Source: Syntrophomonadaceae bacterium (GTDB lineage: Bacteria > Bacillota > Syntrophomonadia > Syntrophomonadales > Syntrophomonadaceae). From it: a stretch of DNA of 12,854 nt. The stretch is taken from positions 1 through 12,854 of the forward strand of contig DUSB01000044.1 in assembly GCA_012840625.1 (NCBI GenBank), read 5' to 3'. The notes under the pieces were generated by a model, which ran no database searches, was not told where the DNA came from, and was given only the letters and a program-made list of their open reading frames with translations. This document shows positions 1-5,854 of the stretch, piece by piece. The number at the start of each line of letters is the position of its first letter. Positions within the stretch are counted from its first letter, which is position 1. The position numbers and the translations under genes are program-made.

Positions 1-1
1 A

Positions 2-67
2 CTGAAGGGACATCTGGATCTGACCCGTCCCGTAGAAAGAAATGTTAGTTTAATCAAACAGCCTTAA
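2..67 (+). CDS. Possible 3' end of a convergent gene (partial, unidentified)
   Basis: One plus-strand frame is open from the left edge for 21 codons to a TAA at 65-67. Its predicted tail is LKGHLDLTRPVERNVSLIKQP. The stop lies 12 nt before a hairpin-plus-T-run that would terminate plus-strand transcripts better than minus-strand ones, which is the main argument that a gene really converges here. An open frame this short is easily due to chance, and I do not recognise the peptide. No function is proposed. Sequence to the left of the window would settle it. Confidence 0.35.
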   Translation: MKGHLDLTRPVERNVSLIKQP

Positions 68-79
68 TAAACCAGAAAT

Positions 80-116
80 AAAAAAGCCTCCCATAAAATA
101 AATGGGGGGCTTTTTA
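80..116. terminator. Bidirectional intrinsic terminator after rpsI
   Basis: Arms GCCTCCCAT (86-94) and ATGGGGGGC (102-110) flank a 7-nt A/T loop. The stem extends outward through A81-A85 paired with T111-T115. Minus-strand RNA leaves the hairpin into six U then AUUUC, 13 nt after the rpsI stop, so it should end the rplM-rpsI transcript. In minus-strand RNA position 89/107 is an A-C mismatch; in plus-strand RNA it is a U-G wobble. The hairpin is therefore somewhat stronger for a convergent plus-strand transcript, which would also enter a run of five U. Confidence 0.9.
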
Positions 117-127
117 TACTGGTTGAA

Positions 128-523
128 TTAACGTTTGGAATATTGAGGAGCTTTTCTAGCCTTATGCAGGCCGTATTTTTTCCGTTCTTTCATTCTGGGG
201 TCACGGGTCAGGTAGCCGGCTCTTTTTAGTTCCGGTCTGAGATCCGGATCTGATTTCACCAGAGCGCGGGCAATACCCATACGCATTGCTCCAGCCTGTC
301 CAGTAATCCCGCCTCCATGTACGCGACAAATGATATCAAAACGACCGCTGGTTCCGGTTAGCTCCATTGGCTGCATTACGATTAAACGTTTGGTGCGGTT
401 AGGAAAAAAATCTTCGAATTTGCGATCGTTGACGATTATATTCCCACTGCCAGGTATTAATCTAACCCTGGCAACTGCTCTTTTCCTTCTACCGGTTGCC
501 CAGTATTCTGCCTTACTAGTCAT
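128..523 (-). CDS. rpsI: 30S ribosomal protein S9 (uS9)
   Basis: S9 is a small-subunit head protein whose C-terminal tail reaches the decoding region and contacts P-site tRNA. The 131-residue product has the family pattern: ATGRRKRAVARV near the start (residues 9-20), the glycine-rich GGGITGQAGAMRMGIARAL segment (70-88) and a basic tail ending QYSKR, the usual S9 ending. I chose ATG at 523 over the in-frame GTG at 529. The GTG abuts the strong ribosome binding site (aaggagg), whereas the ATG sits 6 nt after it. The gene follows rplM by 11 nt, forming the standard L13-S9 pair, and a terminator follows immediately. Length is normal for the family. Confidence 0.97.
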   Translation of the reverse strand: MTSKAEYWATGRRKRAVARVRLIPGSGNIIVNDRKFEDFFPNRTKRLIVMQPMELTGTSGRFDIICRVHGGGITGQAGAMRMGIARALVKSDPDLRPELKRAGYLTRDPRMKERKKYGLHKARKAPQYSKR

Positions 524-534
524 ATTCACCCTCC

Positions 535-969
535 TTAAGCTCTCAATTCGCGGACTTCAGGCTTTTGCGCCTGGTGTGGATGCTCGCTGCCACGATAGAC
601 CTTCAGCTTCTTGGCCATAGCCCGACCCAGCCGGTTATGAGGCAGCATTCCCTGTACAGCCAGTTCAATCGCCTTTTCTGGTTTTCTTTCCAACAAGGTC
701 TTGTAGTCCACTTCTTTCAGGTTGCCTATATAACCGGTGTGGTAACGGTATTTCTTATCCATCAATTTATTGCCTGTCAGCTGAATGTGCTCAGCATTGA
801 TAATGATCACATAATCACCGGTATCAATATGAGGGGTATAAATAGCTTTATGTTTTCCTCTTAAAATGGCGGCTACTTCTGAAGCAAGCCGTCCCAGCGT
901 CTGACCGCTTGCGTCAATAACATACCATTTACGTTCTACTTCCGCAGGCTTCGCCATATACGTTTTCAC
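535..969 (-). CDS. rplM: 50S ribosomal protein L13 (uL13)
   Basis: L13 is an early-assembling large-subunit protein that binds 23S rRNA. The product (144 residues) begins MKTYMAKPAEVERKWYVIDA and carries HTGYIG (77-82) and GMLPHNRLGRAMAKKL (from residue 107), all typical of L13. The frame is open upstream to an ATG at 993, but I place the start at GTG 969. A strong Shine-Dalgarno (aggaggg) lies 6 nt before that GTG, the encoded N-terminus then matches the family, and the nearer promoter predicts a transcript starting at about the 993 ATG. The gene is expressed from two tandem promoters in the 176-nt spacer after truA and is paired with rpsI. Confidence 0.95.
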   Translation of the reverse strand: MKTYMAKPAEVERKWYVIDASGQTLGRLASEVAAILRGKHKAIYTPHIDTGDYVIIINAEHIQLTGNKLMDKKYRYHTGYIGNLKEVDYKTLLERKPEKAIELAVQGMLPHNRLGRAMAKKLKVYRGSEHPHQAQKPEVRELRA

Positions 970-1000
970 AATGTTCCCTCCTGTTTCCGACATTCATTAC

Positions 1001-1030
1001 ATTGTAGGTCCCTTTTTCTTCACCTGTCAA
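1001..1030 (-). promoter_or_regulatory. Proximal promoter (P2) of rplM-rpsI
   Basis: On the minus strand TTGACA (1025-1030) is followed after exactly 18 nt by TACAAT (1001-1006), a near-consensus sigma-A type promoter. The predicted start near position 994 gives a leader of only about 25 nt, containing the rplM ribosome binding site. A sequence match only; not experimentally shown. Confidence 0.7.
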
Positions 1031-1031
1031 C

Positions 1032-1067
1032 GGGGCAGAAGCCAGGCAGAATGATAGAGACTACCCC
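1032..1067 (-). other. Possible hairpin at the 5' end of the P1 leader
   Basis: In minus-strand RNA GGGGUAG (1067-1061) can pair with CUGCCCC (1038-1032): seven pairs, one of them U-G, around a 22-nt loop. It sits at or just after the predicted P1 start site. L13 leader structures that autoregulate rplM-rpsI are known in Firmicutes (Rfam L13_leader), but I cannot confirm a match by eye. It could be incidental. Confidence 0.3.
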
Positions 1068-1070
1068 ATT

Positions 1071-1100
1071 ATTCTATATAATTTCCAGCCCGGGTGTCAA
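1071..1100 (-). promoter_or_regulatory. Distal promoter (P1) of rplM-rpsI
   Basis: On the minus strand TTGACA (1095-1100) is separated by 18 nt from TAGAAT (1071-1076), one mismatch from the TATAAT consensus. The predicted start is near 1064, giving a leader of about 95 nt before rplM that runs through P2. It lies wholly in the truA-rplM spacer, so L13 and S9 can be made independently of the long upstream operon. Confidence 0.75.
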
Positions 1101-1122
1101 GCTTTTCAGCCAGTATTTCCTC

Positions 1123-1138
1123 TGTTCATTATTGAACA
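1123..1138. repeat. Short dyad TGTTCA-TTAT-TGAACA
   Basis: A perfect 6-bp inverted repeat with a 4-nt centre lies just after the truA stop and about 22 bp upstream of the P1 -35 box. No T-run follows, so it is not a convincing terminator. It could be an operator or mRNA 3'-end structure, or chance. Confidence 0.3.
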
Positions 1139-1145
1139 CCAGCCA

Positions 1146-1898
1146 TCAGTCCGACCGGCTGCCATAATCCACCCCCATCAGATACAAGCCCTGCGGTGGA
1201 GCAGTTGGCCCCAGATGATCGCGTATGCCGGTGGTAAAAGCCTGCTCGATATCGCCGATATCCATCCTTCCACTGCCGATTTCCAGTAAACTGCCCATGA
1301 TAATGCGCACCATATTGTATAAAAAGCCATTGGCCTCTATGTCCATGTATAACAGATCCTTTTTTTCTGTTAAGCTGCAACGGTAAACCGTACGTTCAAA
1401 GCTTTTTACACTACTGCCACTGGAACAAAAAGCCTTAAAATTATGCTGTCCCTGAATCAAGGAGCAGGCTTCCTGCATCAAGGAAAGATCCAGTACCCCA
1501 TCATGGATGCAGGCATAACGGCGCAGAAAAATTCTCCCCCGCTGCCCGCGATAGATTAGATACCGATAATGCTTGCTTATGGCATCAAAGCGAGGATGAA
1601 AGTCGACCGGCACCTGCTTGCTTTCCAGAACACGAATGTCCCCGGGTAAAACGCTGTTCAATGCCGCAGCCCATCGATCCGGCGGAATGCTAGCCGGGCT
1701 GGTAAAAGTTATCACTTGGCCCAGGGCATGAACACCAGCATCAGTGCGCCCCGCGCTGGTTAGCTTGACCTTTAAACCGGTTAAGGATTGTATGCCATCT
1801 TCCAGTTCGGCCTGAATGGTAGGAGCAGCATTGGCCTGCTTCTGATAGCCATGATAGTGGCTGCCATCATACTCAATGATCATTTTTATCTTTGTCAT
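1146..1898 (-). CDS. truA: tRNA pseudouridine(38-40) synthase TruA
   Basis: TruA isomerises uridines 38, 39 and 40 of the anticodon arm to pseudouridine. The 250-residue product has the family core. It begins MTKIKMIIEYDGSHYHGYQ, and GRTDAGVHA (50-58) contains the catalytic aspartate D53. Further matches are KHYRYLIY (109-116) with the conserved tyrosine, GFLYNMVRIIMG (191-202), and the C-terminal APPQGLYLMGVDY. Length is normal. The ATG at 1898 is preferred over the internal Met6 because the first residues match the usual N-terminus; the ribosome binding site is weak (gaagg/agga). It follows the ECF genes by 64 nt, the same position as in Bacillus subtilis (ecfT-truA-rplM-rpsI), and probably belongs to the upstream transcript. 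Confidence 0.96.
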   Translation of the reverse strand: MTKIKMIIEYDGSHYHGYQKQANAAPTIQAELEDGIQSLTGLKVKLTSAGRTDAGVHALGQVITFTSPASIPPDRWAAALNSVLPGDIRVLESKQVPVDFHPRFDAISKHYRYLIYRGQRGRIFLRRYACIHDGVLDLSLMQEACSLIQGQHNFKAFCSSGSSVKSFERTVYRCSLTEKKDLLYMDIEANGFLYNMVRIIMGSLLEIGSGRMDIGDIEQAFTTGIRDHLGPTAPPQGLYLMGVDYGSRSD

Positions 1899-1962
1899 GG
1901 TAAGTTCTTCATTCCTATCCTTCAGGTAAAAACACCAGTCAATCCTTCATTATAAAAGCCGT

Positions 1963-3666
1963 TTAAAGACTCCAGATCAGTACTGCCAGCAATAAAGCCA
2001 GCATTAAGTACAGATAATCCCAGCTGGCCAGGCGCAGCGGCTGCAGGTGGGTTCTTTGTATACCCGGTACATAGGCACGGCTGTCCATGGCTACCGCCAG
2101 CTGTTCAGCACGCTGTATGGTATGGAAAAACAGGGGCACCAGTAAACTGAGCTGCATACGCAGACGCTTACTGATCGGGCCCTGACCAAAATTAGCTCCC
2201 CGGGCTACCTGCGCCGTACGTATAGCCTCCATTTCCCGGTTGAGAATGGGAATAAACCTCAGGCTGATGGTCATGGTCAGAACCAGCTCTTCTACCGGCA
2301 GTTTTAAACGGGACAGGGGCTGTAAAAACCACTCCAGGCCGCGCAGCAGCTCTGTAATCGTGGTGCTGGTAATCATCATCTGCATGATAATAATTAATAA
2401 AGTCAGCTTTAAGCCCAGCAATAGAGACTGATAGAGTCCCTGGCGGCTGATCTGTACAGGTCCCCACTGCCATAAGGTCTCTCCTGGTAAAAGAAATATC
2501 TGCAGCAATACCGTAAAAAGTATCAAGGCAAAAAGACCCCCGGTTCCATGCAGAAGCTGCTGCAGCGAGTGCCGGGAAAAGTAAAAATCAAAGGCCATAA
2601 TAGCAACCAGTACCGCCAGTTCAGCCCGACTGCTGCCCTGGAAAATAAGCACCGCCAAAAGCAGCGTGAAAATCATGCGGCTGCGGGGATCCAAAGCGAT
2701 GGCTTTCTTTTTACTGCGCACGGATACCTGCTGGTCTGGTTCACGACGGGCTGCCTGTTTATGTGCACCTTCTGTTTGCAGTACGGGCTCAGGGCTATAG
2801 GCATGCTCAGCACTCTGCCTGGCTGCTTGCATTTCCTTATTGGCGGCCGACGGGGGAAAAAACACCTGTTGCCATGACAGCTGCTGAATCTGTCGGGCAG
2901 CATCCCGGGGATCACGGCATGGATAGGGATCCACCGGAAATTGCAGTGCCTGTAAACGGTACAGTACCTCCCGGGAAGGGGTAAGCGCTCCCCACTCCCT
3001 TTCCAGCGCGCTGATAACCGAAAGGGTATCTCCGCTGATAGTGATCCGCCCCTGCTCCATAATCATCAAGCGGTTACAGACAGCAAGGATTTCATCCATA
3101 CGATGAGATACCATTAAGATGCCCTTCCCCTCTGCCGCTAGACGGCGAAGCAGCAGGCGCATCTGTTCCCGGCCAGCATCATCCAGCCCGGCCATGATTT
3201 CATCACAGAGAAGATAATCCGGTTCCAGGGCCAGAATACCTGCCAGCGCGGCCCTTCTTTTCTCTCCGGAACTGAGGGTAAAAGGAGAGCGGGGCCCATA
3301 TACTACCGGATCCAGCCCTACTGTGTTCATGGCTTCTTCTACAATATCTCGGGCTTGTGCCGCCGATCGGCCCTGGTTTAAGGGACCAAAAGCGATGTCC
3401 GCATAGAGGGTGCGTTCAAAAAACTGCTTTTCAACCTGCTGGACCACCAAGGCAGTCCGGGGCTCTCCGGCTTGTGTAAAAGAGATCTGCCCGTACTGCG
3501 TTTGGAGCAGACCGGCCATAAGATGGAGCAGGGTTGATTTGCCAGCTCCGCTAGGCCCGGTCAGGCCCAGGATTTCTCCAGGATGTAGCGCAAAGGATAT
3601 GTCCCGTAATACCCATTCATCCGCCCGGGGATAGGAATAATTTAAACATGAAACCTGTATCGACAT
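1963..3666 (-). CDS. Fused ECF transporter protein: EcfA2-type ATPase + EcfT transmembrane subunit
   Basis: One uninterrupted 567-residue frame joins two subunits of the energy-coupling factor module, which powers vitamin and metal uptake through exchangeable S components. Residues 1 to about 245 are the ATPase: Walker A GPSGAGKST (37-45), Q-loop glutamine at 76/77, signature LSSGEKRR (131-138, consensus LSGGQ), Walker B YLLCDEIMAGLD (D155, E156; usual Pro replaced by Ile) and H188. Residues about 246-320 are a polar, Ala/Gln/Arg-rich linker. From ALDPRSRM (324) the chain resembles EcfT: several hydrophobic helices between 331 and 470, the coupling motif ARG (488-490), the second motif as SRAY (529-532), and a last membrane helix at the C-terminus. 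ecfA2 and ecfT are normally separate genes. It overlaps ecfA1 by 25 nt; the likely ribosome binding site is ggtga, 7 nt before the ATG. No S component is nearby, as in group II ECF systems. Sampled lines look GC-richer than the ribosomal genes. Confidence 0.92.
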   Translation of the reverse strand: MSIQVSCLNYSYPRADEWVLRDISFALHPGEILGLTGPSGAGKSTLLHLMAGLLQTQYGQISFTQAGEPRTALVVQQVEKQFFERTLYADIAFGPLNQGRSAAQARDIVEEAMNTVGLDPVVYGPRSPFTLSSGEKRRAALAGILALEPDYLLCDEIMAGLDDAGREQMRLLLRRLAAEGKGILMVSHRMDEILAVCNRLMIMEQGRITISGDTLSVISALEREWGALTPSREVLYRLQALQFPVDPYPCRDPRDAARQIQQLSWQQVFFPPSAANKEMQAARQSAEHAYSPEPVLQTEGAHKQAARREPDQQVSVRSKKKAIALDPRSRMIFTLLLAVLIFQGSSRAELAVLVAIMAFDFYFSRHSLQQLLHGTGGLFALILFTVLLQIFLLPGETLWQWGPVQISRQGLYQSLLLGLKLTLLIIIMQMMITSTTITELLRGLEWFLQPLSRLKLPVEELVLTMTISLRFIPILNREMEAIRTAQVARGANFGQGPISKRLRMQLSLLVPLFFHTIQRAEQLAVAMDSRAYVPGIQRTHLQPLRLASWDYLYLMLALLLAVLIWSL

Positions 3667-4472
3667 AAGTGGGTCACCAATTCCTCTGCATCAATCAATT
3701 CTGGATCAATAGATGGAAGGCCAGGATGCTCAAGAATCTCTATAATACGGCTTACCTCCAGCGGCTGAACCCCAGCCAGCCTGAGCAGCTCAGGCTGGCC
3801 CACCATCCTGCGCAGGGCTTGATCAGCTAGAATGCGACCATCCGCCAACAGAAGGATGCGATCGGCCCAGATAGCTTCCTCCATACTGTGGGTAACCAGC
3901 ACGATAGCTCGTCCCTGTTGTTGTAATTGCTTCAATACCTGCAAGAGCTTTTTTTTGCTCTGCTCATCAAGCATAGCAAAAGGTTCGTCCAGAATAAAAT
4001 AGTCTGGCTCCAGCGCCATGATAGCCGCTAGGCTCAGCAGCTGTTTTTGCCCTCCAGATAAAAGATGAGGAGGATAGCCGCGTTTATCCTCCATTGATAC
4101 CATTTTTAGAGCGGTATCTACTCTCATCTTTATTTGTTGCGGTTTCAGTCCTAGGTTTTCAGGACCAAAAGCCAGGTCTTCTGCTACCGTGCTTCCCACT
4201 ATAGCATCGTCTGGATTGGACACCATCAAGCCAACCCGCTGCCTGATGGCCAGTCGCTCCTTAATATTGGCGGTGTTGTATCCATCAATCTCTATCTTAC
4301 CGCTTTCAGGCTGCAGCAGGCCATTCAATAATTTGACCACTGTAGATTTGCCAGAGCCATTAGGTCCCATAATGGCTATAAATTCTCCCGGTCGAATGGT
4401 CAGATTAATATCATGTAATATATCATCTGACCCTCCGGAATAACGGAAAAATACATTCTGTACGCAAATCAT
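3642..4472 (-). CDS. ecfA1: Energy-coupling factor ATPase EcfA1
   Basis: This is the first ATPase of the ECF module and partners with the fused EcfA2-EcfT downstream at the inner face of the membrane. Its 276 residues include Walker A GPNGSGKST (36-44), signature LSGGQKQ (138-144), Walker B YFILDEPFAMLD (158-169, catalytic E163) and the switch histidine H195. Odd points: the Q-loop reads VSNPDDAIVG where family members typically have FQNPDNQ, so the Q-loop glutamine is Ser85 and the second glutamine is Ala90; the arginine usually following the signature is Leu145. It starts 3 nt after the rplQ stop with a poor ribosome binding site (tagggt), suggesting coupling to L17 translation. Assignment to A1 rather than A2 rests on order and resemblance. 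Confidence 0.93.
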   Translation of the reverse strand: MICVQNVFFRYSGGSDDILHDINLTIRPGEFIAIMGPNGSGKSTVVKLLNGLLQPESGKIEIDGYNTANIKERLAIRQRVGLMVSNPDDAIVGSTVAEDLAFGPENLGLKPQQIKMRVDTALKMVSMEDKRGYPPHLLSGGQKQLLSLAAIMALEPDYFILDEPFAMLDEQSKKKLLQVLKQLQQQGRAIVLVTHSMEEAIWADRILLLADGRILADQALRRMVGQPELLRLAGVQPLEVSRIIEILEHPGLPSIDPELIDAEELVTHLCRYRFHV

Positions 4473-4475
4473 ACC

Positions 4476-4817
4476 CTATTCGACCAATTCTAAAATCACT
4501 ATGGGGGCTCCGTCCCCTTTACGATAACCAGTCTTGATCATCCTGGTATAACCGCCCTGACGATCCTGATAACGTTCGGACAGGGGGCCAAAGAGCTTGA
4601 AAAGTACATCTTCATCCATCAGGTATGCATTGGCCTGTCGTCTGGCATGAAGATCACCCCGTTTGCCCAGGGTAATCATTTTTTCAGTCATACTGCGAAT
4701 TTCTTTTGCCCTGCTTTCAGTGGTTTCTATTTTTTCATGCTCTAGTAAAGAGGTTACAGAGTTCCTGAGCACAGATTTTCTTTGTTCTGATTTCATACCA
4801 AGTTTGCGATAGCTCAA
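4476..4817 (-). CDS. rplQ: 50S ribosomal protein L17 (bL17)
   Basis: L17 lies near the exit of the nascent-peptide tunnel. The 113-residue product begins MSYRKLGMKSEQRKSVLRN and contains LLEHEKIETTESRAKEIR and the C-terminal YTRMIKTGYRKGDGAPIVIL block, all standard for bL17. The start is TTG at 4817, which gives the normal N-terminus and lies 7 nt after a strong ggaggg. Here L17 has its short form with no C-terminal extension. It closes the alpha cluster, 16 nt after rpoA and 3 nt before ecfA1. The rplQ-ecfA1 junction is the usual one in Firmicutes. Confidence 0.97.
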   Translation of the reverse strand: MSYRKLGMKSEQRKSVLRNSVTSLLEHEKIETTESRAKEIRSMTEKMITLGKRGDLHARRQANAYLMDEDVLFKLFGPLSERYQDRQGGYTRMIKTGYRKGDGAPIVILELVE

Positions 4818-4833
4818 TGTGGAACCCTCCTTT

Positions 4834-5784
4834 CTAGTCCTCTGGCTCTTTAAAGCCTAAGCCAAGTTCTTTTAATTTTCCTTCGATCTCTTCCAGGGAT
4901 TTTTGACCCAGATTACGTATTTTGCTCATTTCTTCCCTGGTCTTCTGGATTAGATCACCTACTGTGTTGATGTTAGCACGCTTGAGACCATTCGAAGCCC
5001 GGACCGATAATTCCAGTTCCTCGATGGATATCTCCAGAACCTTATCTTTCTTCTCTTCTTCTTTCTCGACCAGGATTTCAACTTCAGCAAAAGTATCATC
5101 GATTTCCTTGAACAATTCAAGGTATTCAATCAAAATCATGGCTGATAAGCTGATGGCCTCTTCCGGCTGAATGCTGCCATTGGTCCACACTCCTAAAATC
5201 AGCTTATCAAAGTCGGTTCTTTTTCCCACGCGCGCTGTTTCGACTGTATAATTTACACGGGTTACCGGAGTGTAGATGGAATCAATGGGGATTAAACCCA
5301 CAATGTCTTCATCCTTATAAGGCTGCTGGTCAGCACTTACATATCCACGCCCCCGTTCGACAGTCATCTCAATGTCTAACTTTCCATCTTTGTCAAGGGT
5401 AGCGATATGTAAGTCAGGATTGAGAATTTTTATTTCTGTATCCTGCTCAATGTCGCCTGCGGTAACTTCACCGGGTCCTTCTTTTTGCAGGTAGATAAAC
5501 TTGCGTTCAGTTCCCTCATAGTCAATTACAGTCTGTTTAATATTGAGTATCAACTCGGTGGTATCTTCCATGACGCCCGGTATGGTTGAGAATTCATGTA
5601 AGATGCCATCCATCTTAATGGAAGTAATGGCCGCACCAGGCAGAGAAGATAGCAGAACCCGACGCAAGGAATTGCCCAGGGTTGTACCATAACCTCTTTC
5701 CAGCGGTTCAATTACAAACTTTCCATAATTAGTTTCCTGATCTTTTTCTACGCATTCAATGCGTGGTTTTTCCATTTCTAGCAT
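4834..5784 (-). CDS. rpoA: DNA-directed RNA polymerase subunit alpha
   Basis: The alpha dimer nucleates RNA polymerase assembly, and its C-terminal domain binds UP elements and activators. The product is 316 residues. The N-terminal domain (to about 232) shows LERGYGTTLGNSLRRVLLSSLPG (28-50) and the insert domain around 60-170. A charged, Glu/Lys-rich linker covers about 232-250. The C-terminal domain has ELSVRASNGLKRANI (R262, N265) and NLGQKSLEEI (K295, S296), matching the DNA-contacting residues known from E. coli alpha. ATG 5784 follows aaggagggg by about 8 nt; Met4 is a less likely alternative. The 49-nt spacer from rpsD is the longest among the clustered genes and contains half of an inverted repeat. 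Confidence 0.98.
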   Translation of the reverse strand: MLEMEKPRIECVEKDQETNYGKFVIEPLERGYGTTLGNSLRRVLLSSLPGAAITSIKMDGILHEFSTIPGVMEDTTELILNIKQTVIDYEGTERKFIYLQKEGPGEVTAGDIEQDTEIKILNPDLHIATLDKDGKLDIEMTVERGRGYVSADQQPYKDEDIVGLIPIDSIYTPVTRVNYTVETARVGKRTDFDKLILGVWTNGSIQPEEAISLSAMILIEYLELFKEIDDTFAEVEILVEKEEEKKDKVLEISIEELELSVRASNGLKRANINTVGDLIQKTREEMSKIRNLGQKSLEEIEGKLKELGLGFKEPED

Positions 5785-5818
5785 GGTTAAGTCCCCTCCT
5801 TCACATAGAGGTTGCTGG

Positions 5819-5854
5819 GTTGAACTCGATTATCTATCTGGAATAGAGTTCAAC
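5819..5854 (-). repeat. Inverted repeat spanning the rpsD stop codon
   Basis: GTTGAACTC and its exact complement GAGTTCAAC (arms 5846-5854 and 5819-5827) flank an 18-nt loop containing the rpsD TAG. Three further pairs (ATT/AAT) can form inside after a 1x1 mismatch. No U-run follows, so this is not a normal intrinsic terminator. It could be an mRNA processing or partial-attenuation element between S4 and RNA polymerase alpha. A 9-bp repeat of this kind is expected about once by chance in a window this size. Confidence 0.4.

Noticed and set aside
524..529. GTG 529 as the rpsI start
   Set aside because: It directly abuts the ribosome binding site (aaggagg), leaving no spacer; ATG 523 is correctly spaced.
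970..993. Longer rplM reading frame starting at ATG 993
   Set aside because: The Shine-Dalgarno for the GTG at 969 lies inside it, P2 would start transcription at about that ATG, and the extra residues do not match L13.
1899..1962. Promoter before truA (TTGACT followed 17 nt later by GATAGG)
   Set aside because: The -10 match is too poor; truA is better explained as part of the upstream transcript.
2673..2990. Possible boundary showing that the EcfA2/EcfT fusion is two separate genes
   Set aside because: The frame is continuous with no stop. I did not find a convincing ribosome binding site and start codon immediately before the EcfT-like part, so a single fused gene is the simplest reading.
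5385..5400. TTGACA-like -35 box inside rpoA
   Set aside because: No acceptable -10 element follows at 16-18 nt, and the sequence is ordinary rpoA coding sequence.
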